Below are positions 27,503 to 36,798 of a stretch of 64,000 nucleotides of DNA, piece after piece (positions within the stretch are counted from its first letter, which is position 1; each line of letters starts with the position of its first letter). The DNA is taken from assembly GCA_963768185.1 (NCBI GenBank), contig CAVYGS010000001.1, positions 310,001 to 374,000 of the forward strand, read 5' to 3'. The stretch is from Palsa-461 sp963768185 (lineage in GTDB: Bacteria; Actinomycetota; Acidimicrobiia; Acidimicrobiales; RAAP-2). The position numbers and the translations under genes are program-made. The notes below the pieces were generated by a model. That model saw only the letters and a program-made list of their open reading frames with translations. It searched no databases and was not told the DNA's origin.

Positions 27503-28729
27503 TCACGAGTCACCCTCCTTCTTCCCGGGCGCAAAGGCGATCGCCACCGCGAGCGGCGCCCTGGTGAACGTGTTGTGGTAATGCACCGAGGCCTCCTCGG
27601 CGAGCCTCAGGTCATCGAGACGCCGCAGTAGCTCGGCGAGGCCGATCCGCAGGTTCATGCGGGCCAGGTTGGACCCGGCACAGCGATGCGGTCCGGCGCC
27701 GAAGCTGAGGTGACGGTTGCTCGACCGGCCGGCGTCGAACCGGTCGGGGCTGGCGAACTCGGATTCGTCCCGGTTGGCCGACGCCCAGTAGATGATCACC
27801 TTGTCGCCCGCTTTGATCTGCTTGTTCCCGAGCTCGACGTCGCGCGTCGCCGTCCGGGTGATCGCGATGAACGGGGCATCCAGGCGGAGCAGCTCCTCGA
27901 CGGCCTCGGGCACGACCTCCGAGGAGCCCCGCAACACCGAGCGCGTTTCTGGTTCGTTGCAGAGCCGCACCATCATCATGCCGAGAGCGCCTGCGGTGGT
28001 CTCCAGCCCCCCCAGGACGAGCAGTTGGACGATGCCCACCGCTTCGTCGTGGCTGATCGGGCGTCCCTCGATTTCCGCGGCGAGCACGCCGTCGACGACA
28101 TCGCCGAGATCGGGCTGCGACCGACGCTCATCGAGGAAGTCCGCGATCCACGCGGACAGTCCGCGCCAGCACTCAGCCGCCTCGGGATCGTTGGGGAGCG
28201 ACGACTTTGAGGCCATGTACGCGACCTTGGCAATGTCGTCTCGCGGGGCGTGGAGGGAGAACTCGAAGATCGCCAGCGCCGGGAGCGGGCGCGCAAACGC
28301 CTCCATGAACTCACAACTCCCGGTCTCGACGAAATCGTCGATGAGCGAGGTGGCGAGCGCCCGTGTTCCGTCCTCCCATTCAGAGACGACCGCCGGGGTG
28401 AAGTAGCGATTGATGAGCCGCTTGTAGACGCGCTGGATTGGCGGGTCCACCTCGACCGGGATGCTCCTGGTTGCGATCGGGGCGGCGGGGACGGTCAGGC
28501 CGTGGGCGGAGCTAAAGGTCTCCCAGTCCTCCGCGACCCGCAGCACGTCGTCGTAGTCCGTGACCACCCAGAACCCACCGTGCTGGTCGCTGTGCGCGAC
28601 CGGACAGCCGGATCGCATGCGAGCCAGGGTCGAGTAGAGCACCTCGGACAGCTCGGGCGCGAGGTGGTCGAAGTGGTGCTGGCACCAGTCGTCGGTGACC
28701 GCTGTGCTAGTCGACGCCTCCGGGTTCAT
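27503..28729 (-). CDS. cytochrome P450
   Basis: A 408-residue P450 with I-helix GGLETT, K-helix EELLRLDAP and haem loop FGAGPHRCAGSNLAR (Cys about 350). The layout resembles CYP families acting on monoterpenes or fatty acids, but no subfamily can be fixed by eye. ATG 28729 has GGGGGG just upstream. The cupin gene follows 34 bases downstream. A 14-bp inverted repeat (28786-28799) lies 57 bases upstream of the start and is shared with other genes in the window, indicating common control. Confidence 0.93.
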   Translation of the reverse strand: MNPEASTSTAVTDDWCQHHFDHLAPELSEVLYSTLARMRSGCPVAHSDQHGGFWVVTDYDDVLRVAEDWETFSSAHGLTVPAAPIATRSIPVEVDPPIQRVYKRLINRYFTPAVVSEWEDGTRALATSLIDDFVETGSCEFMEAFARPLPALAIFEFSLHAPRDDIAKVAYMASKSSLPNDPEAAECWRGLSAWIADFLDERRSQPDLGDVVDGVLAAEIEGRPISHDEAVGIVQLLVLGGLETTAGALGMMMVRLCNEPETRSVLRGSSEVVPEAVEELLRLDAPFIAITRTATRDVELGNKQIKAGDKVIIYWASANRDESEFASPDRFDAGRSSNRHLSFGAGPHRCAGSNLARMNLRIGLAELLRRLDDLRLAEEASVHYHNTFTRAPLAVAIAFAPGKKEGDS

Positions 28730-28785
28730 GGGCCCCCCTTCGAGCAGGTCGGACGCCCCCGACCGCTCACGAGTCTAACGAGGTA

Positions 28786-28799
28786 AGTGTTCGCTCACT
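28786..28799. promoter_or_regulatory. operator-like inverted repeat, site A
   Basis: AGTGTTCGCTCACT matches 12 of 14 positions of the ideal palindrome AGTGAGCGCTCACT found repeatedly in this window; the outer AGTG...CACT arms pair perfectly. It lies 57 bases upstream of the P450 at 28729, the distance expected for a TetR-type operator overlapping a promoter. Confidence 0.45.
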
Positions 28800-28845
28800 G
28801 ATTAGGGCAGTGACGATCGCGGGCGCCGCACGCCTGCGACGTCGC

Positions 28846-29682
28846 TCACGGCTCGGGGATGGCCCGCAGGAACGGGGCCATCATCAGCGGGGTGACGCTG
28901 AGCACCCCCGATTCGACCGGCAGGACCACGCCGGTGATCCAGCGCGCCTCGTCGCTGGCCAGGAAAGCGGCGGCCCACCCGACGTCCCAGCCGGTCCCGG
29001 GCGTGCCGAGTAGCCCGGCCTCGGAGCGCAGCGTGTTCATGTACTCGGCGCGAGGCCCCGGCTGAGACACCGAGAGCACCATCGGGGTCGTGATGTGGCC
29101 GGGCGCGATGGCATTGACCCGGATTCCCTGCCGGCCGTGCGAGTAGGCCATGTCGATCGTCATCGCGATGAGCCCGCCCTTGGCCGCCGAGTACGCAACG
29201 GTGCCGTCGCCGCGAAGGGCCGAGATGGACGAGATGTTGACGATGGCGCCGCCGCCGTGGGCGGTCATGACCGGCACGGCGTACTTGGACGCCAGAAAGG
29301 CCGTACGCAGGTTGATGTCGAGGGCGCGGTCCCAGGCCTCCTCCGACAGGTCGACGACCGTGCCGAGCGAGGCGAGCCCGATGTTGTTGACCAGGATGTC
29401 GACGGGGCCGAAGGCGTCCCCGGCCGCCTGCACCATCGCCCCGCATTGGGCGGCCTGGGTGACGTCGGCGGCGAAGACCTCGGCCCGCCCACCCTCGCCG
29501 GTGATCAGTCCGCGAGTCTCCTCGGCGCGTTCGGGATGCAGGTCGACCAGCAGCACGCTCGCGCCCTCCCGAGCGAGTACCACCGCAGTGGCCTTGCCGG
29601 TCCCGATCCCCGGCCCGGGAGTCGACCCGGCGCCGGTGACGATCGCCACCTTGCCCTCGACCCGCCCTGGTCGATCGACCAT
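28846..29682 (-). CDS. SDR family NAD(P)-dependent oxidoreductase
   Basis: A 278-residue short-chain dehydrogenase. The nucleotide-binding turn is an expanded TGAGSTPGPGIGTGKA, a variant seen in SDRs next to steroid and terpenoid degradation genes. NNIGLAS replaces NNAG, and the catalytic Tyr-x3-Lys is YSAAKGG. ATG 29682 has AGGAGATAG upstream. It follows the thiolase at 29719 by 36 bases on the same strand and so ends the gene series that starts at 36518. It probably acts on a beta-hydroxyacyl-CoA or sterol-like alcohol. Confidence 0.9.
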   Translation of the reverse strand: MVDRPGRVEGKVAIVTGAGSTPGPGIGTGKATAVVLAREGASVLLVDLHPERAEETRGLITGEGGRAEVFAADVTQAAQCGAMVQAAGDAFGPVDILVNNIGLASLGTVVDLSEEAWDRALDINLRTAFLASKYAVPVMTAHGGGAIVNISSISALRGDGTVAYSAAKGGLIAMTIDMAYSHGRQGIRVNAIAPGHITTPMVLSVSQPGPRAEYMNTLRSEAGLLGTPGTGWDVGWAAAFLASDEARWITGVVLPVESGVLSVTPLMMAPFLRAIPEP

Positions 29683-29718
29683 CGTTCTATCTCCTCTCTT
29701 CGAACCTGTCGCGGTCAG

Positions 29719-30908
29719 TCACCAACGGGTGAGCAGGGCCGCCCCGGCCTCGTACCCGCCCACGTTGCCGAGGGCTGCGACCTCGGCCCCGGCCACCTGC
29801 CGCTGGCCGGCTTCGTGCCGCAGCTGTCGCACGGCCTCGGCGGTGTGGCCGAAGCCGGCGTGCAGGCGACCGCCGGAGAGCTGCCCGCCCCAGGTGTTCA
29901 TCGGCAGATCTCCGCTGGGGCCGATCCGGTGCCCGCCCTCGACGAAGGACCCGGCCTCGCCGGTGCCGCAGAAGCCCATGGCCTCCAGCCACCAGACGGC
30001 CTCGATGGTGAAGCCGTCGTAGAGCTGGGCCACGTCGACGTCCATCGGCCGCAGCTCGGTCCGGTTCCACATGGCCGCCGCGGTGGCGTAGCCGACCCGG
30101 CCCATGTCCTCCCACTGCTCCCAGGACGGTCCGGCCGTCGATCGACCCCGGCCATCGCCTCAATCCGCACCGGAGCCCGGAGATCGGGTGCCGTCGTCGA
30201 TTGCCGAGACGACGATGGCGGTCGCGCCGTCGACCGGGACGTCGCAGTCGTACAGGCAGATCGGCGACGAGATCATCCGGGAGGCGAGATAGTCCTCGAC
30301 GGTGAGCGGGTCCCGGTAGACGGCGTCGGGGTTCGAGGCGGCGTAGGCCCGCTGGGTGACCGGTATCCAGGCCAGCTGCTCTCTTGTCACCCCGTACTCG
30401 TGCATGTAGCGGGTGGCGTACGGCGCGACCTGGCAGACCGGGGAGAGCGCCCCGATCGGGAGCAGCCACGCCAGCGGCCCCTCGGCGTCGGGATGGATGG
30501 ACCCGTAGGCGGGCCGTCCGCCGGCCTTGCGGGCTGCGCTGCCCTCTTTTACCGTGCGCCAGACCACGACGTGGCGGGCCTGCCCGGTCGCCACGGCCTG
30601 GGCGGCGCCGTAGAACGGGAGGCACATGCCCTCGACCATGTCCCTGGCGCCACGTCGTGGTGATGCCGAGGGCGTCCTGGATCTCGTAGAGGTTGCCGTT
30701 CGCGTAGCCGGGAAGGTTGGCCTTGCCACCGCCGGGGAACATCGCCAGCCCGTCGATGTCGGCCGAGGGTCAGACCGGCGTCGGCGACCGCGGCAAGGAT
30801 GGCGTCGAGGGTCAGCTGGAATCCCGGACCGGTCGATCTGGCGCCCGATCGGCCGACTGCCCCACCCCCGAGATGACGACCCGGTCCTCGAAGCGCTCGG
30901 TGTCGCAT
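29719..30908 (-). pseudogene. SCP-x/Ltp-type thiolase-like protein with at least six frameshifts
   Basis: A homologue of the thiolase at 15455. Conserved segments occur in order but in alternating frames: DTERFEDRVVISGVGQSA, QLTLDAILAAVADAGL, MFPGGGKANLPGYANGN, then a long clean block from about 30640 to 30190 (GQARHVVVWRTVKEG...SPICLYDCD), and finally MGRVGYATAAAMW through YDGFTIEAVWWLEAMGFC and NTWGGQLSGGRLHAG to the stop at 29719. The start is inferred at ATG 30908, overlapping the DUF35 stop as TGATG. The order DUF35 then thiolase matches Ltp aldolase modules. The disruptions crowd into the first 300 and middle 100 bases. Confidence 0.7.
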
Positions 30909-31331
30909 CAGGCGTCTCCGCCACGGCGAGGAAGCTCGGGATCGCGTAAGCCGCCGGGGCCGGGCTCGAACCCGACCTCGACCTCCATGTCGATGGCCAC
31001 CTCCTCGGGGTCGCGGCCCCGGAGGCGGCCCATCACCCGGACACCGGGGTGGTCGGGGAACTCGACCAGCACGATCGCATAGGGCACCTCGAGGTCGGGC
31101 AGCCAGCGCTGGTAGTTGACCGTGTAGCTGTAGACCGCGGCCGCGGCTCGGTGATCTCCTGAGCGCCGCATCGATCGGCCATGGCAGCGTGCGGCACATG
31201 CCCCGGGGTGGGAACGACTCGGCGCCGCAGGTCTCGCAGCGCTCGACGACCAGTCGACCCTCGGCGGCGGCCGCCCAGAACTGCTCGGTCTCCTCGGTGA
31301 CTGCGGGAGGGATCCCTACCGTTGCGTCCAC
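30908..31331 (-). pseudogene. DUF35 OB-fold zinc-ribbon protein, one frameshift
   Basis: About 140 residues from GTG 31331 (VDATVGIPPAVTEET), with GAAGGGGTGG upstream. The zinc ribbon begins CETCGAESFPPRGMCRT; a single-base change near 31190 restores a CRTC knuckle and joins the OB-fold strands VYSYTVNYQRW, YAIVLVEF and VRVMGRLRG. It overlaps the thiolase start by TGATG, so it is very probably the thiolase partner. Unlike the double-domain protein at 16618 this one has a single OB fold with both cysteine pairs. Confidence 0.72.
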
Positions 31332-31359
31332 GTGCCACCCCTTCTCGATCCGGTGCCCA

Positions 31360-32579
31360 TCAGAGGATCGCACCGTTCTGCTTCAGACCGGCGATCTCGT
31401 CCCAAGACAGGCCCAGCTCCAGCAGCACCGACTCGGTGTGCTCTCCGTGCTCGGGTGCCCGCGTCGGTCGCCCCGGATCGCCGTCGAACTGGACCGGCGT
31501 GGTGACGAGCGGCAGCGAGTTGCCGTTGCCGATGTCGACCGGCGCGATGTACTCGTTCGCCACCACCTGCGGGTCGGCGTGGAGCTCGCCGGGGGTCTGG
31601 ACGACCGCCCACTCGCCGTGCAGCCCGGCCAGCGGTCGCGCGCCAATCCTCGAGCGTCTGCGTCGCGAAGACGCCTTCGAGCCACTCGATGCAGGCGCGG
31701 GCGTGGATTCGCCGGGCCGCCATGTCGACGAACCGCTCGTCGTCGGCCATCTCGGGGTGCCCGAGCAGCCCGCAGAGCTCTCGCCAGTGACGATCCGGCG
31801 TCGAGCATCGAGAGCGCGACGTATCGCCCATCGGCGGTCGCGTAGGGGAGCATCAACGGATTCCAGATCGCGTAGCGGTCCGGCGGACCCTGCGGCGGGG
31901 TCTCGTCGTCCAAGCCGGCGTTCACGATGTCCGGTTGCACCTGCCACATCCCCGACGCGAGCAGCGACGCGTGGATGACGGCGGTCTCCCCGGTCTTCTC
32001 GCGGCGGTACAGGGCAGCACCGATGGCCCCCGCGATGGTCAGGCCGCCCACCACGTCGCCGAAGGCCGGCCGCGCTCCGGTCGGCCAGGCCACATCCGGC
32101 GGCGTGAGCAGGTGCTGCATGCCGCTCCTGGCCCAGTAGGCCCCGATGTCGTAGGCGCCGCTCCCGGCGTCGGGCCCCCGGGCCCCGAACGCGGTGCCGA
32201 GCACGTAGACGATCGACGGGTTGTCCGACCGGATTTCCTCGACGTCGAGCCCGAGATGCCGACGGCCGGGGGGCCGGAGATTGGTGAGGAAGACGTCGGC
32301 CGAGCCCACCAGGTGACCAAGCACCTCGCGACCTTCCGGCTGGGTGAGGTCGATGCCGACGGACTTCTTGCCGCGGTTGGCCGACTGGAAGAAGACGTCG
32401 ACACCCTTGTAGACGTTGTGCAGGCCGACGGTCACCAGGCCCCGGTAGGGGTCGCCGGTGACCGGGTGTTCCACCTTGATGACCTCGGCACCCCACTCGG
32501 TGAGCACCGAGCCGGCCATCGGCACGAAGACGTGCGACGCGACCTCAACGGCTCGAACTCCCGCGAGCGGACCAGCCAC
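31360..32579 (-). pseudogene. CaiB/BaiF (family III) CoA-transferase with two frameshifts
   Basis: About 405 residues from GTG 32579 (MAGPLAGVRAVEVASHVF). The family core is clear: LTEWGAEVIKVEHP, SANRGKKSVGIDL, and the active-site Asp in AFGDVVGGL. Frame changes are needed near 31805 and 31640; the rest, including WLEGVFATQTLEDW and the C-terminal ELGLSWDEIAGL, is normal. It lies 10 bases after the aldehyde dehydrogenase and 28 bases before the DUF35 gene, so it belongs to the same transcription unit. It would move CoA onto a carboxylic acid made by the dehydrogenase. Confidence 0.77.
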
Positions 32580-32588
32580 GGGCGGTGC

Positions 32589-34055
32589 TCAGGAGGCGAC
32601 GAGCGACGGCGGCAGGCCGATGCTGCGGGGCTCCAGGAAGTTGGCCAGGCCCTCGGGGCCGAGCTCGCGGCCCATGCCCGACTCCTTGAATCCGCCGAAC
32701 GGCACCAGCGGGAAGGGTGGAAAGTGGCCGTTGATCGCGATGCTGCCGGTCCGGATCCGTCGGGCCACCTCGAGGGCCCGGCCAGGGTCCGCGGACCACA
32801 CACCGCCCGAGAGGCCGTAGCTCGAGTCGTTGGCGAGGCGCACGGCGTCCTCGTCGCCATCGTGGGGGATGAAGCAGAGCACGGGTCCGAAAATCTCTTC
32901 GCGGGCGACGCGCATGTCGTTTCGGGCATCGGCCAGGATCGTGGGCGCCACGTACCAGCCCTTTGGAAGCTGCGGCGGTCGAATCCCGCCCGCCGCGATG
33001 CGCGCGCCCTCCTCGACGCCGAGCTTGATGTACCCCTCCACCCGCGTCCGCTGCCGCTCCGCCACCAGCGGGCCGACGACCGTCGCCGGGTCGTGCGGGT
33101 CACCGACGGTGATCGACTGGACGGCGGCCACCGCGGCCTCGATCGCCTCGGCATAGCGCGACCGCGGGACCAAGACCCGGGTGTGGGCACCGCACACCTG
33201 GCCCGAGAGATGCATCCCGCCGCCCACGATCCTCGGGATGACCGTGGCCAGATCGGCGTCGTCGAGGACGAGGGCGGCCGACTTCCCGCCCAGTTCGAGC
33301 GAGACCCTCTTCATCTGGTCCCCGCAGAGGCTCATGATCCGCTTCCCCGCCGCGGTGGAGCCGGTGAAGGCGATCTTGTCGGTCCCCGGGTGGGTCACCA
33401 GGTGCTCGCCGACCTCCCGCCCGCCGGGCACCACGTTGAGCACGCCCGGCGGGACCCCGGCGTCGGCCAGGGCCTCGGCGAGCACGAAATTACTGAGTGG
33501 TGCCTCGGGCGCCGGCTTGACGACCAGCGTGCATCCAGCGGCCAGCGCCGGCGCGGCCTTCCACGCGGCGAGGGTCACCGGAGCGTTCCAGGGGATGATC
33601 GCGGCGACGACACCGATGGGCTCGGAGGTGACGACACTGGCGCGGTCACCGGTCGTCACCCGACGCTCGAACTCGAAGCTGTGGAGCAGTTGCGCGTAGA
33701 AATCGAAGACCGGGGCGACCAGCCCGGTCTGGGCCGCCGGCGCCTGGCTCAGCGCGCAGCCCATCTCGTCGATCGTCACCGCGACGATGTCGTCAGTGCG
33801 CTCCCGGAGCCGTTCGGCCGCCCGGGCCAGCACCTCGGAGCGCTCCTTGGGGCTCATCTGCGGCCACGGCCCGTCGACGAAGGCCGACCTCGCCGCCTCG
33901 ACGGCGCGGTCGATGTCGGCGTTGGTGGCGAGGGGGACCTCGCCGACCACCTCTTCGGTCGAGGGCGAGATGACCTCGAAGACGTCGTTGCCGGCGGGGG
34001 CCACCCAGTCCCCGCCGATGAAGAACTGGCGTCGGCGCATCAGCGCTTCGCTCAC
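32589..34055 (-). CDS. aldehyde dehydrogenase family protein
   Basis: A 488-residue NAD(P)-dependent aldehyde dehydrogenase, uninterrupted. The family signature is complete: IIPWNAPV, FTGSTAAG, LELGGKSA with the general-base Glu, and SGQVCGAHTRV with the catalytic Cys, followed by EEIFGPVL and PFGGFKESG. GTG 34055 is preferred because GGAGG lies 9 bases upstream; ATG 34040 is an alternative five codons later. It is flanked by the amidohydrolase (47 bases upstream) and the CoA-transferase (10 bases downstream), consistent with an aldehyde to acid to acyl-CoA sequence. Confidence 0.92.
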   Translation of the reverse strand: MSEALMRRRQFFIGGDWVAPAGNDVFEVISPSTEEVVGEVPLATNADIDRAVEAARSAFVDGPWPQMSPKERSEVLARAAERLRERTDDIVAVTIDEMGCALSQAPAAQTGLVAPVFDFYAQLLHSFEFERRVTTGDRASVVTSEPIGVVAAIIPWNAPVTLAAWKAAPALAAGCTLVVKPAPEAPLSNFVLAEALADAGVPPGVLNVVPGGREVGEHLVTHPGTDKIAFTGSTAAGKRIMSLCGDQMKRVSLELGGKSAALVLDDADLATVIPRIVGGGMHLSGQVCGAHTRVLVPRSRYAEAIEAAVAAVQSITVGDPHDPATVVGPLVAERQRTRVEGYIKLGVEEGARIAAGGIRPPQLPKGWYVAPTILADARNDMRVAREEIFGPVLCFIPHDGDEDAVRLANDSSYGLSGGVWSADPGRALEVARRIRTGSIAINGHFPPFPLVPFGGFKESGMGRELGPEGLANFLEPRSIGLPPSLVAS

Positions 34056-34101
34056 GTTGAGCTGCCTCCGGCAGACGTCGCGGCGCGTGCGGGACCCGCG
34101 G

Positions 34102-35282
34102 TCAGTTTCGAGACGGGGGGTCGAGGTGGTACAGCCGGGTCGCGGTGTGCTGGAGCACCTTGCCGACGATCTCGTCGGAGATCCCCTCGAGCGAGACCTC
34201 CATGACGTCGCGGGGGCTGGGCGACTCGGAGGCCGGGCCCGGGGAGAGGCTCGTCGCATGCGGGAAGTCGGTCTCGAACATGAGGTTGTCGGCCAGCTGG
34301 TCGATGACCGACGCGCATCGCCGCCCGCTCGAACCAGTACATCCCGTAGATCTGTCGGTGCATGTACTCGCTCGGGAGCAGCCGCTCGGGATAGTCCTTG
34401 TGGGCGCCGACGTTGAGCCACTGCCAGTCCATGCTCTCGCCGAGGAAGGGGAGCCAGCCGGCCCCGTTCTCCACCGAGACGAAGTTGAGGTCCGGGTAGC
34501 GATGGCACACCCCGCTCAGGACCACCTCGGCGATGCCCGGCCGCATTGCCGAGCAGCGTGAGCGAGCTCTCGCGGGTGAAGTCGATCTTCTTCGACTGGT
34601 CGACCGCGCCCTTCAGGTCCTCCTCGGAGGCAAGGAAGCCGACGTGGAAGTTCATGCTGAGGCCCATCTCCTGGGCCTGGGCGAGGAGGGGCTCCCAGTG
34701 GTCGTCGATGAGCCGGGGGAGGCCGACCTTGTCGTAGCGGGCGGCGAACAGGACGCCCTTGTGGCCCATGTCGTGGGCCCGCTTCATCTCGGCCACCGAG
34801 GCGTCGATGTCCCAGAACGGCAGCATCATCATCGGGATGAGCCGGACGGGGTCGGCCGAGCAGAACTCGGTCAGCCAGTCGTTGTAGGCATGCACGCACT
34901 CGACCGCCAGCGCGTGGTCCATGTGGTTCAAGAAGACGTGGCTGTGGAACCCCAGGATGTTGGGGTAGAGCAGCTGGTAGTAGACGCCGACCTTGTCCAT
35001 GTAGGCGAGGCGCTCCTTGGGGTCGAGCGCCGCGGGGAGGGCCTCGTCTAAGTGCTTGGGGTGCGACGGCGGGAACTCCTTCCACCCGGCCTGGGCGAAG
35101 GCGCCGACGCCGAAGAGTCGCTTGGACCCGATGTACCAGCGGTCCTCGTCGTGGCGCTCGTCGAAGGCCACATGGGGGACGAGGTCGCCCCACTTGGCCG
35201 AGACCCGCGACGTCCACAGGTCGGCCGGCTCGATGATGTGCGAGTCGACGTCGGCGACGGCGTATCGCTCGCAGAGGGCCAT
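34102..35282 (-). pseudogene. amidohydrolase family protein with two frameshifts
   Basis: About 393 residues from ATG 35282 (MALCERYAVADVDSHIIEP), where DVDSH is the metal-binding N-terminal motif. Residues 1-245 are clean. Frame changes near 34552 and 34325 are needed to join SGVCHRYPDLNFVSVENGAGW and then LADNLMFETDFPHATS, whose Asp is the last conserved ligand; the restored chain ends at TGA 34102 with RLYHLDPP. It is the close relative of the intact gene at 22931 (same DHWEPL...NFHVG core). Function within the ACMSD-like superfamily is not assigned. Confidence 0.77.
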
Positions 35283-35306
35283 TTTGGTTCCGGCTGGTCA
35301 TCGGGA

Positions 35307-36518
35307 TCAGTCCTCCGTCAGCACGGGCCGGATCGGCCGGCGTGAAGTTGTAGACCCGGGCCGCGTTGCCGACCGCGATCTTGTACTGGACCTCGTCGGA
35401 GAGGTGCGACAGCCACTTGCGGGCCAGGTTGATCGAGTCGGGCCACGTCGAGTCGGAGTGCGGGTAGTCGCACTCGAGCATGACGTTGTCCTCGCCGATG
35501 ATGTCGAGCAGCCGGATCCCTGCCTGGTCCTCGATGAAGGTCCCGAAGACGTGGTCCCGGAAGAGCTGGCGGACGTCGGTGTCGAGCGAGAAGCTGGCCT
35601 CACCCTTGGCTTCGCCGCGGTCGTGGCCGCGTTCATGTTGATGTCGAAGCGTGACGCCCAGAATCGCTGCTTGTCCACCACCTGCTCGGCCCGCTCCAGG
35701 AAATAGGGGATCCACCCGATCGATCCCTCGGAGAGCGCGATCTTGAGCTCGGGGAACTTCACGAATTGGCGAACTGAACAGCCAGTCGAGCAGGGTGCCG
35801 GCCTGGTTGGCTGCCGCCGAGTACGCCATGAACGCCAGCGTCGGCATGTCCTCGGAGGTGCGGATGAGATTGGACGACGAGCCGACGTGCATCGAGATGA
35901 CGAACTTGGCCTCCTCGGCTGCCGCGGAACACGGGGTCCCAGTAGTCGGTGTGGATGGACGGCAGCCCGAGCTTGGTCGGGTTCTCGGAGAACGCGATCG
36001 ACTTGGCGCCGCGGGCGGCCGTGCGCTCGATCTCCTTGGCGGCGGCCGGCGGATCCCACAGCGGGATCAGCATCATCGGGATGAAGCGGCCCGGATAGGG
36101 GTCGGCGAGCTCATCGAGGATGAAGTCGTTCCAGGCCTGGACGCAGAGCAGCGCGAGCGTCCTTGTCCTTGGCCTCGTGGAAGACCTGTCCGCAGTAACG
36201 CGGGAACGACGGGAACAGGAGCGACGAGAGCACGAATCCCTGGTTCATATCGGCGACGCGGGCCGCTGGCTCGTAGCACCCCGGGCGCATGTCCTCGTAG
36301 GTGATGGGTTCGGGCGAGAACTCCTCGCGCTGCTTGCCGGCGACCGCGTTCAGCCCGGTCGTCACGATCTGGCGGTCCTCGTAGACCCAGAACTCGGAGT
36401 CGCCGTCGCGCACGATGTGGGGCGCGATCTCGCGGTAGCGCTCCGGGACCCGGTCCTCCCAGAGGCGGGCGGGCTCGATGAGGTGGTCATCGACCGAGAC
36501 GAACCAGTTGAGTGACAT
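35307..36518 (-). pseudogene. amidohydrolase family protein with about five frameshifts
   Basis: About 403 residues from ATG 36518 (MSLNWFVSVDDHLIEP) with CAGGAGGTCAC just upstream. Conserved pieces follow in changing frames, with breaks near 36155, 35925, 35775, 35610 and 35340: FIPMMLIPLWDPPAAAKEI, ISMHVGSSSN, KIALSEGSIGWIPYFLERAE, and LECDYPHSDSTWP containing the conserved Asp. The end reads RPVLTED before TGA 35307, 24 bases ahead of the next amidohydrolase. It is the first gene of the leftward series 36518 to 28846. A candidate operator lies about 200 bases upstream (36721-36734). Confidence 0.72.
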
Positions 36519-36720
36519 GTGACCTCCTGGCCTCAGGCCTGGACGCGGGACCCCGGCGGGTCCAGTTTGGCCCCGGGCCGCCCCGCTGTTCGCGAGCGCG
36601 GACTGCGTGGGCTGGTGCGGGACTTGGAGGAGCGAGTGGGGGATCGCCGAGGCCCGGGGTGCGGTGCCCCGAGACCCTGCACGAACTGCGAATTCACGCG
36701 GGCACAGCCTCCTCCAAAAA

Positions 36721-36734
36721 AGTGAGTACCCAAT
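36721..36734. promoter_or_regulatory. operator-like repeat, site E (weak)
   Basis: AGTGAGTACCCAAT keeps the full AGTGAG left arm of the palindrome AGTGAGCGCTCACT but only part of the right arm (10 of 14 positions). It lies in the 280-base gap between the alcohol dehydrogenase and the amidohydrolase, about 200 bases from the latter start. Nothing else notable is seen in that gap. Confidence 0.25.
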
Positions 36735-36798
36735 AACTACTGTTCACCACGGCGTCGGGACTGTCAAGTGTCGCCAAGCCATGAATGCCCTGGTCAGC

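Noticed and set aside
32589..35282. Possible amidohydrolase-aldehyde dehydrogenase fusion of 897 codons
   Set aside because: The amidohydrolase changes frame near 34552 and ends at 34102; the dehydrogenase has its own ribosome-binding site and start at 34055.
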